Source: Hibiscus mutabilis
Taxonomy: Eukaryota > Streptophyta > Magnoliopsida > Malvales > Malvaceae
DNA: 64,000 nt
Assembly (NCBI GenBank): GCA_019671005.1
Contig: CM033718.1
Location: 37,216,508 to 37,280,507 of the forward strand
Direction of reading: 5' to 3'
Both the position numbers and the translations under genes were made by a program. The notes beneath the pieces are model-generated. The model was given only the letters and a program-made list of their open reading frames with translations. It was not told where the DNA came from and did no database searches. The first letter of the stretch is position 1. Every line of letters begins with the position of its first letter. Of the stretch, positions 34,827-46,600 are shown piece by piece.

Positions 34827-37800
34827 TGTAATACCCCAACCCCATGCCTAGAAGATAGTGATGATCTACGAGAAGGCAATCTAACTTGACTAACAAGTTA
34901 GTACTCGAAGAGGAGGACTCGTGGTGAGGCCTTTAGAATAAGCATTCGAACACCAGCTATAAAACATCGAATATGAATAATGATAAAAGAAAGCATACAA
35001 GGCATCCTTAGACTCAAACATTTTAGATAATTCTATGACAGTTCAAATAATTAAGGTTATCAAAAATTGTTCAATTAGGCATCAAGAACATGCATTATAA
35101 GACTTAGTTTATGAGCCTATATAAGGACTATGAGCATTTCAGATTCATTAATACAACTTAATCCATTTTTTCACTTAAACGCAAGTGTGAGATTACTATA
35201 CCTGAATTCATTTGTTATCGCCTTCAAAGTTGTCACGTGGCATGGCATTAAGATATCAACAAATCAAGTATTCATAATAGGTCATCCATTGGAAGGTAAT
35301 CATGTTATTCAATCAAAAAAATGTAATGAAAAATGTACATGATCAAATAACCAAACGATGTAACTTATAAGCAATCGAAACATCTCCTAATGTGAGACGT
35401 CATCATTAGAATGTTCATCCATAACTAATCTAGCAAAGGAAATCAACCAATTTCTAACAACAACCAAAGACAAAACATGAACATATACATAGGCCTTATT
35501 TAGTTAAAGTAGTATTTACATTTCCTCCTTAGAACCCTAAAGATTATTATGTTTGGTATTTGCAACTAGTGCCACCTTCTAGGAGTTTACATAAACAAAA
35601 CGTAACATAACATACATTTGTTGCCTTATGTGACCTTGCTTCCTTCACGGTTTTAACTATAAACTAGCTCCACCTGAAAAGAGATAGGTGGTTCATTTGG
35701 TTGTTGGCTTCAAATATAGACAACAACAATGTAAATGCAAGTTCTTAATTCACCTAGTAGGAAGCTCATTTCAGAATATATAGAAATAACAACATCATGC
35801 TTCCAAGGATAATGTATCATCAAGCAACTACTATAGTTGATCAGTTTAATAACCAAATCTATCATGGGCATACTACGTCGTTTAGTAAGGATTGACTAGC
35901 TAAGTCATAAAAGGGCATAATCACTCAAGCATTATCAGGCAATCAAACTTGTGCCATTGAATATGTCACCTATTCGATCGAGTTTTAACAGGCAATGGAA
36001 GCTTATACCATTGATGTATGTAATCTATTTGTTCAATCATTTTTAGGCAACGGTAATCAGTACCATTGAAGCATATATTCTATTTCTTAAGCATTATCAG
36101 GCAATGGCGATTTGTACCATTGAAGTATAGAACTTATTTAAGCATTTTCAAGCAAGGTTAATCAATACCATAGAAGCATATAGTCTATTTGATCATTCTT
36201 TTCCAGGCAATAGTATCATATACTATTAAAGCATACATGTGAACTATTTGATTATTTGTTCTTAATTCATCTTAGCTCATCGAGTACATGACCAATTACA
36301 TTAGGTTTACCTTAAAAATTGCAAGAAACCGATTCATGGTTTAATTATAAAAGGGTACAAGTGATTGTTCACTTACCTTGGCCACTATTATCTTACCAAA
36401 CATTATCAATTATAAACAGTTTATGCCTTACCACACAATCATGTAACTTTATACATTAAACAAATCCATGTTTACTTAAACATAATTATACTCACAAGTG
36501 CCTTGAATTAATTATGATCTTGAATCACCACTCCTTTAAGCCTCTCATCCCCTTCATTGACTCTCTTATTGTCTAATATATCAATATTTAGTGAAGAATT
36601 AGAGTCAATCCTTTATTCGATCATGTATGTTTAAACAAAACATCATATAAACTTTTACATATGCTCAATACAATTCAAGATAACACATCCATATTGCTTG
36701 TTATATTAGACTTAGATTGTAACTACATTTTCTTTAATTTCAATTCAAGGTAACCAAGAACTTGCTAGATATGTGAACAATCCCTTAAACAGGATCAACA
36801 ATTCGGGACTGCTCCTTGCATAATCTTCCTCTTTTATGTAATTAAACCATCTTCTTACCAAGCACACATCCCAAATTTTCATTAATTAAATCATCCAACA
36901 CTAGAATTGTTCAATTAACAATTTAATTCTTCATTATTTCTTGTTTAAGAAGCTAATTTCTTATAAAACAGTCTAGTGCTGCTTTGTTCATTTCAGGGCA
37001 GTTTCTTGCTTGTTTAAACTTTCCTAAATTGTTACTTACAGCTTATTCTACAACTTCCTCAATTCCATTATAATTCTAGCATTTGACCAACTCAATTCTA
37101 AGAACAAAACTCACAATTTTGTTAATCTTTACTATGCCAATATTCGAAAACATATTCATCAATAGCATTTTCAATCGGACAGTTCTATAATGTCTAACTT
37201 GATCCAAATACTTGATCTAATAAACTCTATTCTTGAGATTACAACAATCAAATCATTTCAAGGTTCTAAGCTTACACTACAACTACCCATGTTATCAACA
37301 CATGTTTCAATCGATCTTAAATTCATCATTCCACAAATTTCTATCGATCAAAGCTCCTAATTCATATAGTAATTTCAATTGAGCAAGGACCAAATCTAAA
37401 CATCAATTAGCATGCCTAGTCCCAAGAACAAAGATACAAACATGAAGGAACTTACTTTCTCTAGCACAACAATCACTCAAATACTCCAAATGCCCGATTT
37501 CAAAGCAAGCTATAAAGATGTTCTTCATTTTTCTCTCAATTCTCCTATTCGGCTTTTAAGGGAAATAAGATGAATGATGAGTTTATTTTTGTCCCGCTTA
37601 GTCTTAGATTAACTACAAGTGGCTCCTTCATAACATGGCACATCATTAAGCTATTCTCATCTTATTTGTTATCATGCAAAACTAAACTTTATGAAGATTC
37701 ACTAAATAGTCGCCTTGCTTTAGCAATTAAATTTCTTTTTCTTATCAAATTAGCCACTCAAGAATTATCAATTAGTCACTTAAGTAATTTCTTTATCAAT

Positions 37801-37840
37801 CAATAATGGTCACTTTACTATAATAATTTAGGATGTTACA
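34827..37840 (-). repeat. Family-3 LTR (3' LTR of element D), 3014 bp
   Basis: It starts TGTAATACCCCAACCCC and ends TTAGGATGTTACA, and aligns with 27708-30621 when reverse-complemented. The purine-rich tract of D abuts it on the right (AATCCTTCTCCTTAAG at 37841). A segment around 35940-36240 carries four to five loosely repeated units containing AGGCAATGG and ACCATTGAAG. No gene is seen. Confidence 0.88.
35930..36240. repeat. Degenerate repeats of about 70 bp in family-3 LTR
   Basis: Units of roughly 60-80 bp contain a TCAGGCAATGG-like motif, then TACCATTGAAGCATAT, then CTATTTG. They recur near 35935, 35985, 36045, 36095, 36145 and 36205 with much divergence. This is an old tandem array inside the LTR. 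Confidence 0.6.
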
Positions 37841-38339
37841 AATCCTTCTCCTTAAGGGAAATTCTTCCCCGAATTTTTGACCTGAAGAGAAAAGTTGTGG
37901 GTATTGCTCTCCCATGGCAGATTCAGGTTCCCTAGTAGCTTCTCCACTCCTATGATTCCTCCATAAAACTTTGACATGGGAGATAGTTTTGTTTCAATGT
38001 CTTCTACTTTTTCTATCAAGAATTTGAACTGGTTTTTCCTCACAGGATAAATCCTGATTCAATTCAACTTAATCCGGTTCAAGGATGTGAGAAGGATCAG
38101 ATCGATAGCTACACAGCATTGACACATGAAACACATGTGTATTTTTCTGAACTCTTCTGGAAGAGCCAAACGATAAGCTATGATACCAATCTTTTTTATT
38201 ATCTCAAAGGATCTTATAAACCAAGGACTAAGTTTTCCTTTCTTACCAAATCTGAACACTTTCTTCCACGGAGATACCTTGAGAAACACTATATCTCCCG
38301 TATCATATTGAATATCACGTCTTTTACGATCAGCATAAG
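37841..38339 (-). pseudogene. Element D integrase C-terminus and chromodomain
   Basis: On the minus strand the stretch 38059-38339 encodes YADRKRRDIQYDTGDIVFLK, the SPWFIRSFEI version of the GPF motif (Gly-Pro-Phe decayed) and the region leading to the chromodomain. The chromodomain itself (QILDRKSRRH, VKVLWRNH) lies at about 37870-38020, with a stop in its first strand and substitutions in EEATWE. It continues from 41862 across the solo LTR insertion. Confidence 0.85.
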
Positions 38340-41300
38340 TGTAACACCCCCTACCCCCGGTTAGTAGCAACTTGGCTCGAGAGCGTTAACAAGAAATGAT
38401 AAGGCATTACAATACAAAAAAGAACAAGAAAAAGGCAAGGATTGATTAACTCCTCCCTGTTAGATGAGTTACTTAACTAGCAAGCAACCAAGCATACTTA
38501 ACTTAACATGCAAGCAATCCTATATTTTGATTTCAAGTTATTATAGGCATTCGAATAGACCAATAAAAGTTTTTCTTTCATGCTTACATTATAGGTCACT
38601 ACTTAAATGATTCACTTTTCATATTCATTCCATGATATCATGCCTTATTCGAATGACCTAAGGGTACCAACATGCTTCCTTTCATTTCACTGCTCCTAGA
38701 TGTATACATGTAACAACTCATACCTAAATTACTAACATGATTCTTTGAATATTCAATTTCAAGTAACTTGTTTCCATTCAAGCCATACACTAAGCCTATC
38801 CATTCGGCAATTCACTATTCAAACACACAAAATACATACAACAAGGTATGTTCATACACAAGTGACCATATAATTCCAAGACATTCGAATGTTTCAATGT
38901 AAAATAGATCAAACACTTGATACCGCTTGTATATTCTTATATGCACAGCAAACACTATTCCATTACATGTAATTTAAGTTTAAAACATGTTTCACATTAT
39001 CAACCAAGTTCATAATATAGTAGGCCCATACAAGGACAATATATACAAGTACTCAACTTCCAAAAATGCATGATCAAGATAAACTATATACATTCTAGTG
39101 CCACCAATCTAGGAGAGTACAAGACAAGTATGAACCATACTTTAGCTATGCATGTGTGTTGCTTGGAGCTCAAGGAAACAGGCTTCAAAATCAAGCAATG
39201 ATCGAATCCCATATCCTGTTGGTTGAGAAGAATGAAACAAGAGTGATAAGTACAAGAATGTACTTAGGGAGGTAGTAACTAGTTCTAACCATTTGTTATA
39301 TCAAGTTAAGTGTCAACTAAACAAGAATGATCCTAGCCAAGGATTTCAAGCATTAGAATGATCCTAGCTAAGGATTTCAAACACTCGGCTAGCATAAGGA
39401 ACAAGAGACAATGAATCATAATTCATGCTTTCATATCATGAATCAAGAAAATCATGTTTACATGACAAGTAACATACAATTCATGGCTTTCATGTCAAGT
39501 AACATACAATTAAAGGCTTTCATGTCAAGTAACATTCATTATATAACTTCCAAGACAAGTAACATGTGTTGTAGGATTGTTATTTCATTTGTTATCAATT
39601 AAACAACCCCCTTGGTACTTAGTTTGTATAGGTAATCGAGTCTCCAACCAACTGTCGCCACAAGATGCACCGTATTGCTGGTCAACCCTTATACTGTTGC
39701 CAAAGACCACATACGTACCCTCCGTCTGTCTCCAAATAGTGGCCTTAGCCCTGGACCGTAGTCCACCCTGACACAAGGAGCTCTAGACTCTAAGGCATGC
39801 CCTTCTACCTAGTCCAACTAGCTACCAAGGTTGTTCGATTTAAGCCATTTATACAAGTATTTCAAGTTCAAGATCATGTCAAGCAAGTTCGTTTCATACT
39901 AGGCCCTTAGGCCAATTAAGCCATAGCTCACATATCATGTAATTATCATTTGTTCATTTCATCAAGTCGGATAACATTACAAGCAATTTCTTTAAGCATA
40001 TGATCACATTCCACATGACACATACAAGCACCAATGTTACCACGTAAACATGCTTAGCAATCGAATCAAACATGAATTCAAGGATGTGATAAAGTTTCAT
40101 GCATTACTTTAATCATTCTTCCCTTATAGACCAAGATCATATTAAGTAAATTAACAATTCAAGAATATAGACATGCTTGCTTTAGTTAGGTCCTAGTCCT
40201 AACTCTCAAGTAAACTACACTCACAATGATCCAAGCTTAGCTAGTCTCGGATCCACACTCCTTTGTTCTTAGCTTTAGGATGTTCCACCCTTTCCTTATA
40301 CACCAAGTTCACTCATGGTTCTAACACATTACACAAGTACATATATGTTAAAACAAGTTCATATATTCATCCAATCAAGGCAATGTTACTAGTACACAAC
40401 ATATACAAATCTGGCAGCATGTTCATATACATTATTTACTCCATCCAACTACACTTATATATACTCTAATTCATGTAAAATAGGGCAGAAATCAATGTCC
40501 CAAAACTATTTACAAAACAGTTTACAAACTGCCACAAAACAGTGTACAATTACCTAAACTGTTATTACTAGGCAGCATGTACATGCATAACTGTACATGC
40601 ATAACTTTCATTCAATACATAGGAATTTCAATTGGTTTACACCGTTGGAAAGATAACTTAATTGTCTTTCTAACCATATAGGCTTTGCATTTTATTTCTT
40701 TGCCAATTAATACAGTTTTTAACTTAAAGACAGGGGAATTGACAACACTGGACAGTTTGAACTGTCCCTAGTGTTTCTTTTCTACATTTCATTCTACAAT
40801 CCAGAATTCAGTTCTGTTTTCTCCTAATGATTAGACATGTCAAATCATTGTCCATAAAATTTTTAGCCTTAAATTAAATTTATACATTTTATGGTGATTT
40901 TTCAAAGTTACTGCCCATACCAGAGTATTCTGGGCAGATTACACTAGGTTCAATTTCTAGCTTCATAACTCATCTAAACAAGGTTCTAACATTGTAATTA
41001 AACTCATTCTCATGTTCTTACATATATAGGTATGTCTAATTCACCTAGAAACGTGCTTAAAATAGGGCATTATCATGTTAAATTCAATTTGATCTATTGG
41101 ATCAACAATATTCATCCAATTCACCATTTGAGCAGTCCATTACCTCATTTTAACTAATCTAATTAGGTACATTCATTTTCCAGCAACTTATTTACTCTAT
41201 TCAATCCTCAATTCATCTAGCAATGTGACCAAATCAGAGCATTACATTCAATTAGCAAGTTTAACATTTTCACCTATCAAAATAGTCCCTATTCAAAACT

Positions 41301-41856
41301 GTTTTCAACCATATACACTCTCATTAGCAATTTAGCTACTAGCATTCAGATTCTCAAGTACTACTAGAAGCTAACATGATCCTAACATACATAACAATCA
41401 TCCTAATCAATTTAGGAAACAATAACATCAAAATCTCAAGATTCAAGCATCATGTAACATGTAGGAATCAAGCAATATACCTTCTCCAAGCTAATTTGAT
41501 CAAAGTTAAATCAAGAAGCATGGATTGAAGATGACCTATGCAGCTTTTTCTCTCCCCTTTCTCTCTCAACATTCGGCCATGGATTGAAGATTACACTAGG
41601 CATGGATTGAGAACATGTGTCAAGGCCTTAATTTAATTCAATTTTACATGCAAACTCTAGAGTTTTGCATGAACCCAAATTTATCCTTCAATTTAAGCCT
41701 TCTAGTTTTAGTTTCAATTCATTTTGGTTGTAATTTCACCTATTTGATCTTAAGGATGGATAATGTTCTTTCTTCCTTAATTTGATTACCACATAATTCA
41801 ATTAGCCAATAGTTTAGATAGTGGTAACCTTCCTAGGCCAAGTTTAGGGTGTTACA
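38340..41856 (-). mobile_element. Solo LTR, family 1 (3517 bp) with ATAAG duplication
   Basis: It starts TGTAACACCCCCTACCCCCG and ends TTAGGGTGTTACA, with ATAAG at 38335-38339 and 41857-41861. It sits inside the integrase of element D; deleting the LTR and one ATAAG copy restores the homology with elements A, B and E. It carries the three-unit 30-bp array (39467-39556) and the GCACCGTA motif in a single mutated copy (39666-39675). No internal region remains. Confidence 0.94.
39467..39556. repeat. Three tandem 30-bp units in family-1 LTR
   Basis: Same array as 1075-1164: units at 39467, 39497 and 39527, beginning AAGTAACATACAATTCATGG. The second and third units are more diverged. Confidence 0.85.
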
Positions 41857-42900
41857 ATAAGGTTTTAGTCGATCGAAAGCTTCTTTTAATCGATTACAAA
41901 TAATCTGTACTTGATCTTCAATTTCTCAAAGCAATTGGGGTCCTAATGCTTTGTTCTCCCTCAACTCTGACCAACACAAAGGGGTTTTACACTTTCTTCC
42001 ATAAAGGGCTTCAAAAGGGGCCATTTGAATGGAAGATTGATAGCTATTATTTTAAGAGAATTCTGCCAAGGGTAAAGCTTTTTCCCAATTCTTCCCAAAA
42101 TCGATTATACAAGCTCGTAACATATCTTCTAACACTTGTATGATTCTTTCAGATTGACCATCTGATTGAGGATGGAAGGCTGTACTGAGATTGATTTTAG
42201 TTCCAAGAGCCTTTTGCAGAGATTTCCAAAATCTATAAGTAAATCTAGAGTCCCGATAAAAAATTATTGAAGTAGAAATACCATGTAGCCTGATAACCTC
42301 TCGAATGTAGAGTTCTGCTAGTTGATCCAGGCTCATGTTTATTTGAACCGGAAGAAAATGAGCTGACTTTGAAAACCTATCTACAATTACCCATATTGCA
42401 TCATTCTTCTCTGGTGATAAAGGCAATCCACTAACAAAGTCCATTGTTATTTGCTCGCATTTCCATTGTGGAATTTTAATAGGCTGAAGCAATCCCAAAT
42501 GAACTTGATGTTCTGCCTTCACTTTCAGACAGAGCAAACATTTAGATACAAACTCTGTTATAGAAGATTTCTTTCTGGGCCACCAGTAGAGAATCTTCAT
42601 ATCTTTGTACATTTTCACTGATCCGGGATATATTGAAAAATAACTATTATGGGCTTCCTGAAGGATATCCCTTATTAAATTTGAATCATTGGGGATACAC
42701 ACCTTATTTCGAAAATAGAGTAATCCATATTCCTTTATAACAAAGTCTGATTCAGTACTTCCATCAAGCTTGAATTTGTAATTCAGAATCTGATTGTTGC
42801 AATGATCGAATTCTTGATATAATATCAGAGTGAATTCGAATAGAAGCCAAGGCCCCTTGCTTCCTACCAATTCGAAAGCAAGCATTGATGGAGGATAAGG
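41857..42900 (-). pseudogene. Element D integrase core (pol exon 2)
   Basis: The exon begins ALSSINACFR after the acceptor at 42901. The long open piece 42052-42885 shows the zinc-binding region (CLLCLKVKAEH), the catalytic core with ITMDFVSGLP (first Asp) and HPQSDGQSERIIQVLED (Glu). The second catalytic position reads IIFYRDSRF where family members have SDRD or SDHD, so the expected Asp appears to be Tyr. A stop (TAT to TAA) closes the frame at 42052 in AEFSYNNS. The connection region follows to the ATAAG duplication at 41861. Confidence 0.88.
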
Positions 42901-42998
42901 CTACAAATATATATATATATATATAAGGTAACATTAGATAATATCTATAAAGATTTTGAATAGGAATAAGAGGAGTTTTGGTTAAATCGAATACTAAC
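42901..42998 (-). other. Putative phase-1 intron, element D (98 bp)
   Basis: The donor is ACTTGTG|GTTAGT at 42998 and the acceptor ATATTTGTAG|CCTTATCC at 42901, at the same position and phase as the intron of element C. If retained, the frame ends at once (TGT GGT TAG). An (AT)n run at 42907-42924 lies just upstream of the acceptor, where a pyrimidine or U-rich tract is expected. Confidence 0.72.
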
Positions 42999-43600
42999 CA
43001 CAAGTATGTTGACGACTGAATGCATCAGCCACAACGTTAGCCTTCCCTGAGTGGTAATCTATGATTATATCTTAATCTTTAAGTAGTTCGATCCAACGTC
43101 TTTGTTTAAGATTGAGCTCCTATTGAGTAAGGAGGTATTTCATGCTTTTGTGATCGGTGAAAAGGTAACATTTTTCTCCATACAAATAGTGTCTCCATAT
43201 CTTTAAGGCAAAGATTAAGGCAACATGTTCCAAATCATGGGTTGGGTAATTCAGTTCATGAGATTTTAATTGTCGAGAAGCATATGCTACCACTTTGTCT
43301 CCTTGCATTAAAACACATCCCAAACCCTAGTGCGAAGCATCACTAAACATCGTAAATTCCTTCCCTAATTCTGGTTGAGTTAACACTGGAGCTCGGGTAA
43401 GTACTTTTTTCAATTGGTCAAAGCTTCTTTGATGTTCTTTAGACCATATGAATGGTACATCTTTAAGAAGTAGCTTAGTTAGGGGTGTGGCCAAAATCTA
43501 AAATCCTTTAACAAACCTTCGATAAGATCCAACTAGGCCAAGGAAACTTCGAACTTCACTAACATTCCTCGGAGATCTCCATTCAATTGCCGATTTAATC
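42999..43600 (-). pseudogene. Element D RNase H, broken
   Basis: SDASH followed by a stop (about 43330), then an open piece at 43120-43323 with GCVLMQGDKVVAYASRQLKS, the DLEHVALIFALKIW helix (Glu retained) and FTDHKSMKYLL. Then NVVADAFSRQHTC runs to the intron donor. Stops at about 43118 and 43067 prevent expression. Confidence 0.86.
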
Positions 43601-44455
43601 TTTTTTTGGATCAACCTTAATTCCAGAAGCTGAAATTACATGTCCGAGGAAATATACTTCGGGGAACTAAAATTCACATTTGTTGAATTTGGCATAGAGT
43701 TGATTATCTCTAAGAGTCTATAACACACTAGTGAGATGCTTTGAACGTTCAGCTTTATCTTTCGAGTAGATAAGAATGTCGTCAATGAACACAACGACAA
43801 ACTTATCTAAATAGAGTTTAAAAACTCGGTTCATGAGATCCATAAATATGGCAGGGGCGTTCGTTAAATCGAATGGCATCACTAGGAACTCGTAGTGACC
43901 ATATCGTATCCAGAAAGTGGTCTTAGGTATGTCTGATTCTTTAACCTTCACTTGGTAGTATCCAGATCTAAGGTCGATCTCGGAGAAGTCCGAAGCACCC
44001 TTCAGTTGGTCAAACAAATCTTTAATTCTTGGAAGAGGGTACTTATTCTTAATCGTAACTTGATTAAGTTGCGGACAGTCTATGCACAATCTCATTGACC
44101 CATCATTCTTTTTGACAAAGAGTATTGGGGCTCCCCGTGGAGATGAGCTTGGTCTAATGAATCCTTTGTCTTGTAGTTCTTGCAACTGCTTCTGAAGTTC
44201 TTTTAGTTCAACAGGAGCCATTTTGTAAGGGGTAATGGATATAGGGTTGACTCCCAGTTGAATTTCAATTTTGAACTCCACAGCACGTGTCGGTGGCAGT
44301 CCCAGAAGTTTCTCAGGGAAAACATCAAGAAATTTAGATACAGTCAAAATTGAATTTATATTAGGCTCAGGTTTCACATTCCCAAGTATATTAGACAATA
44401 GGGCATTCGACTCTTTAGTTTTTTGATCCATTAAGGATATCGATTCCTTTCCCAA
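43601..44455 (-). pseudogene. Element D reverse transcriptase, 245-codon open stretch
   Basis: The open region 43718-44455 holds the protease-RT linker, then KFLDVFPEKLLGLPPTRAVE, ELQDKGFIRPSSSPRGAPI, LCIDCPQLNQVTIKNKYPLP, IDLRSGYYQVKV, FLVMPFDLTNAP and the catalytic FIDD box (43778-43789). Substitutions at usually invariant positions (FSE for FSK, MPFD for MPFG) suggest decay despite the open frame. The thumb and connection region to about 43601 is interrupted by stops. Confidence 0.9.
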
Positions 44456-44479
44456 ACCCCTTAAGTATAGTTCTCTTTT

Positions 44480-44832
44480 GACAATCTACCCAAGCCTGGT
44501 GTTTTCCTAACCAGTCTAATCCCATGATTAAATCAGATTCAAAAAAAAGGTAGCACATACAGATCAATAGGGAAATGAATGTTTTGGATGTATAGGGGAC
44601 AATCTCTACAAATGAGATTTATGGTCAAAACTCCTCCTATAGGATTCGAAACTACCATCCCTTGATGAACAGTTTCGGATTTTAGATTTAATTTCACAAG
44701 CAAGGAAGAACAAATAAACAAATGGGTGGATCCTGAATCAATTAAAGCATATACAGGTTCATTATTTAATTCAATAGTACCTGCTATTACATCAGGCGCG
44801 TCTTGATCCTCACGGCTCCGAATGTGATACAC
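44480..44832 (-). pseudogene. Element D aspartic protease, nearly intact
   Basis: Open from 44832 to 44539: MYHIRSREDQDAPDVIAGT, the active-site ALIDSGSTHLFICSSLL, then GMVVSNPIGG and IDLYVLPFF. It is interrupted only by an A-rich indel (eight A on the plus strand near 44541) before the conserved FDLILGLDWL-type end. This is the best preserved protease in the window. Confidence 0.88.
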
Positions 44833-44879
44833 TCGCGCAAGGGCCCAGGACTCTTGATGAGTAGTATTAGGAGCTTGGC

Positions 44880-45055
44880 CTCTAGTTCACCCTAAATTCC
44901 CTGAATGTGCTTGTTTCGTCCCCTTGCCCCTAGGAGAAGGGAATTGATTCGAATTGGAGGCCACTTTAGCTAAATATTTCTCCAAGGTTTGGTGACAATC
45001 ACAAACATAATGATCTAATCTTCCACACCGGAAACAAGCATTTAATTCAATAGGG
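44880..45055 (-). pseudogene. Element D gag C-terminus, truncated
   Basis: The zinc knuckle CFRCGRLDHYVCDC lies next to the break at 45055, followed by the basic linker SNSNQFPSPRGKGTKQ. It resembles the family-3 linker of element C (SNSNQAPPPKGKGR). Everything upstream in gag is missing. The junction with the LTR fragment falls near 45055. Confidence 0.83.
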
Positions 45056-46395
45056 CATTACTAGTCATTCTTCCCTTATTTGATCAAGTCCATGATTAAG
45101 TTCATTCAACATTTCAAGAATGTAAACATGTATGCACTTGGCTAGGACCTAGTCCTAACCCTAAAGATAACTACACTCACAATACTCCAAGCTAGCTAGT
45201 CTTGGATCCACACTCCATTGTTCTTGGCTTTAGGATGATCCACTATATCCTCTTCCACCAAGTTTACTCCTGGTTCTATCACATTACAAGTACAAATATG
45301 CCAAAACAAGATCATGTGATCATCAAATCAAGGCAAGGTTACAAGCACATAACATACACAAATCTGGCAGCATGCTCATATACATTTCCCATTACACTTA
45401 ACTACACTTATCTATATTCTAGTTCATGCAAAACAAGGCATAATCAATGGCCTAAAACTGTTTACAAAACAGTTTACAAATTGCCACAAAATAGTGTGTA
45501 ATTGTCTACACTGCTGCTGCCAGACAGCTTGCACTCTAGTCAATTAATCATGCATAACATTCATGAATTTCAATTGGTTTACACCGTTGGAAATCTAAAA
45601 AAATTGTCTTTATATCCATATAAGGCTTGCATTTTAGTTCTTAGCCAATTAATACAGTTTTTAACTTAAAAACAGGGCATTTTGCTATACTGGGCAGTTT
45701 GCACTATCCCTAGTGTTTCTTCTCTACATTTCAGTATACAACCCAGAATTCAGTTATGTTTTCTCCTAATCAATTTAGACATATCAAAGTGTTGTCCATA
45801 AAAATTTCAATCTTAAATTCATTTTATACAATTTGTAGTGATTTTTCAAAGTTACTGCCCACAATAGAGTATTCTGGGCAGATTACACTAGGTTGAATTT
45901 CTAGCTTCTTTATTCACCTAAGTAAGGTTCTAACATGGCAATTCCATTCATGATCATATTCTTACATGTCTAGGTCATTCTAATTCACCTAGAAATGAGC
46001 TTAAAACAAGGCATTCTCATGTTGAACCTAATTTGATCTATTTGATCAACATTGCACATCCAATTCATCTATTAGGCAGTCCATTACCTAGTTTAACTAG
46101 TACAATTAGGTGTAGTCATTTTCAAGCAAGTTACCTATTCAATTCGATCTTCATTTTATCTACCAACATGATAAAAACAGATTTCTATATCCAATTGACA
46201 TGTTTACGAATTTTCCCTATCAAAATAGTCCCCAATCAATACTGTTTTCAACCATGTTCATATTCCTCAAAATTCCAGCAACTACACATATTTCCTTTAT
46301 CAAATTGGTTACTAGAAATTACAATTTCAAGTTCAAATTAAAACTAGCATGTTCGTAACACACATAGAAATCATCCAATTCAATTTATACAACAA
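45056..46395 (-). mobile_element. Truncated family-1 LTR fragment
   Basis: It matches the solo LTR region from about 3058 to 4400 (CATTCTTCCCTTAT, the TAGGACCTAGTCCTA hairpin, CTTGGATCCACACTCC and so on) but lacks both termini. It carries the cross-family conserved block near 45570-45660. The 99-codon frame at 45202-45501 parallels 3193-3594 and is not a gene. Confidence 0.83.
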
Positions 46396-46600
46396 CATCA
46401 TAAATCACCCATTCAAACGAGGAATTCTGGTAAAACTGCTCAATATCCTACTTGCAAGTTCTGCAGGAAGCACCACACTGGCCAATGTAGAACTCAACAG
46501 ATCTATGTTTCTTATGTGGAGCCTCCGATCACTATATATGGGATTGTCCCCGGAATCCTAACAAGGTTCCAAATCGAACTCCTGCAAATGCTAGCTCAGC
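46396..46600 (+). pseudogene. gag zinc-knuckle fragment, family-2 type, plus strand
   Basis: About 200 bp encode CKFCRKHHTGQC followed, after a one-base frame change, by CFLCGASDHYIWDC and NPNKVPNRTPANASS. This matches the double knuckle of elements A, B and E, but in the opposite orientation and without neighbours. It is cut by an LTR at 46601. It is the sole remnant here of a plus-strand family-2 type element. Confidence 0.8.

Larger units (their letters stand above)
34827..45055 (-). mobile_element. Chromovirus element D, family 3, 5' end missing
   Basis: Minus-strand element: 3' LTR 34827-37840, then chromodomain and integrase (interrupted by the solo LTR 38340-41856), RNase H, reverse transcriptase, protease, and gag only as far as the second zinc knuckle at 45055. 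The rest of gag, the primer site and the 5' LTR are gone, replaced by a family-1 LTR fragment. Its protease and reverse transcriptase are among the best preserved in the window. Confidence 0.88.

Noticed and set aside
42764..43003. Open frame spanning the D intron that could suggest an uninterrupted RNase H-integrase frame
   Set aside because: It starts out of frame with RNase H and reads through the AT repeat as a run of Tyr-Ile; only its last part is true integrase frame.
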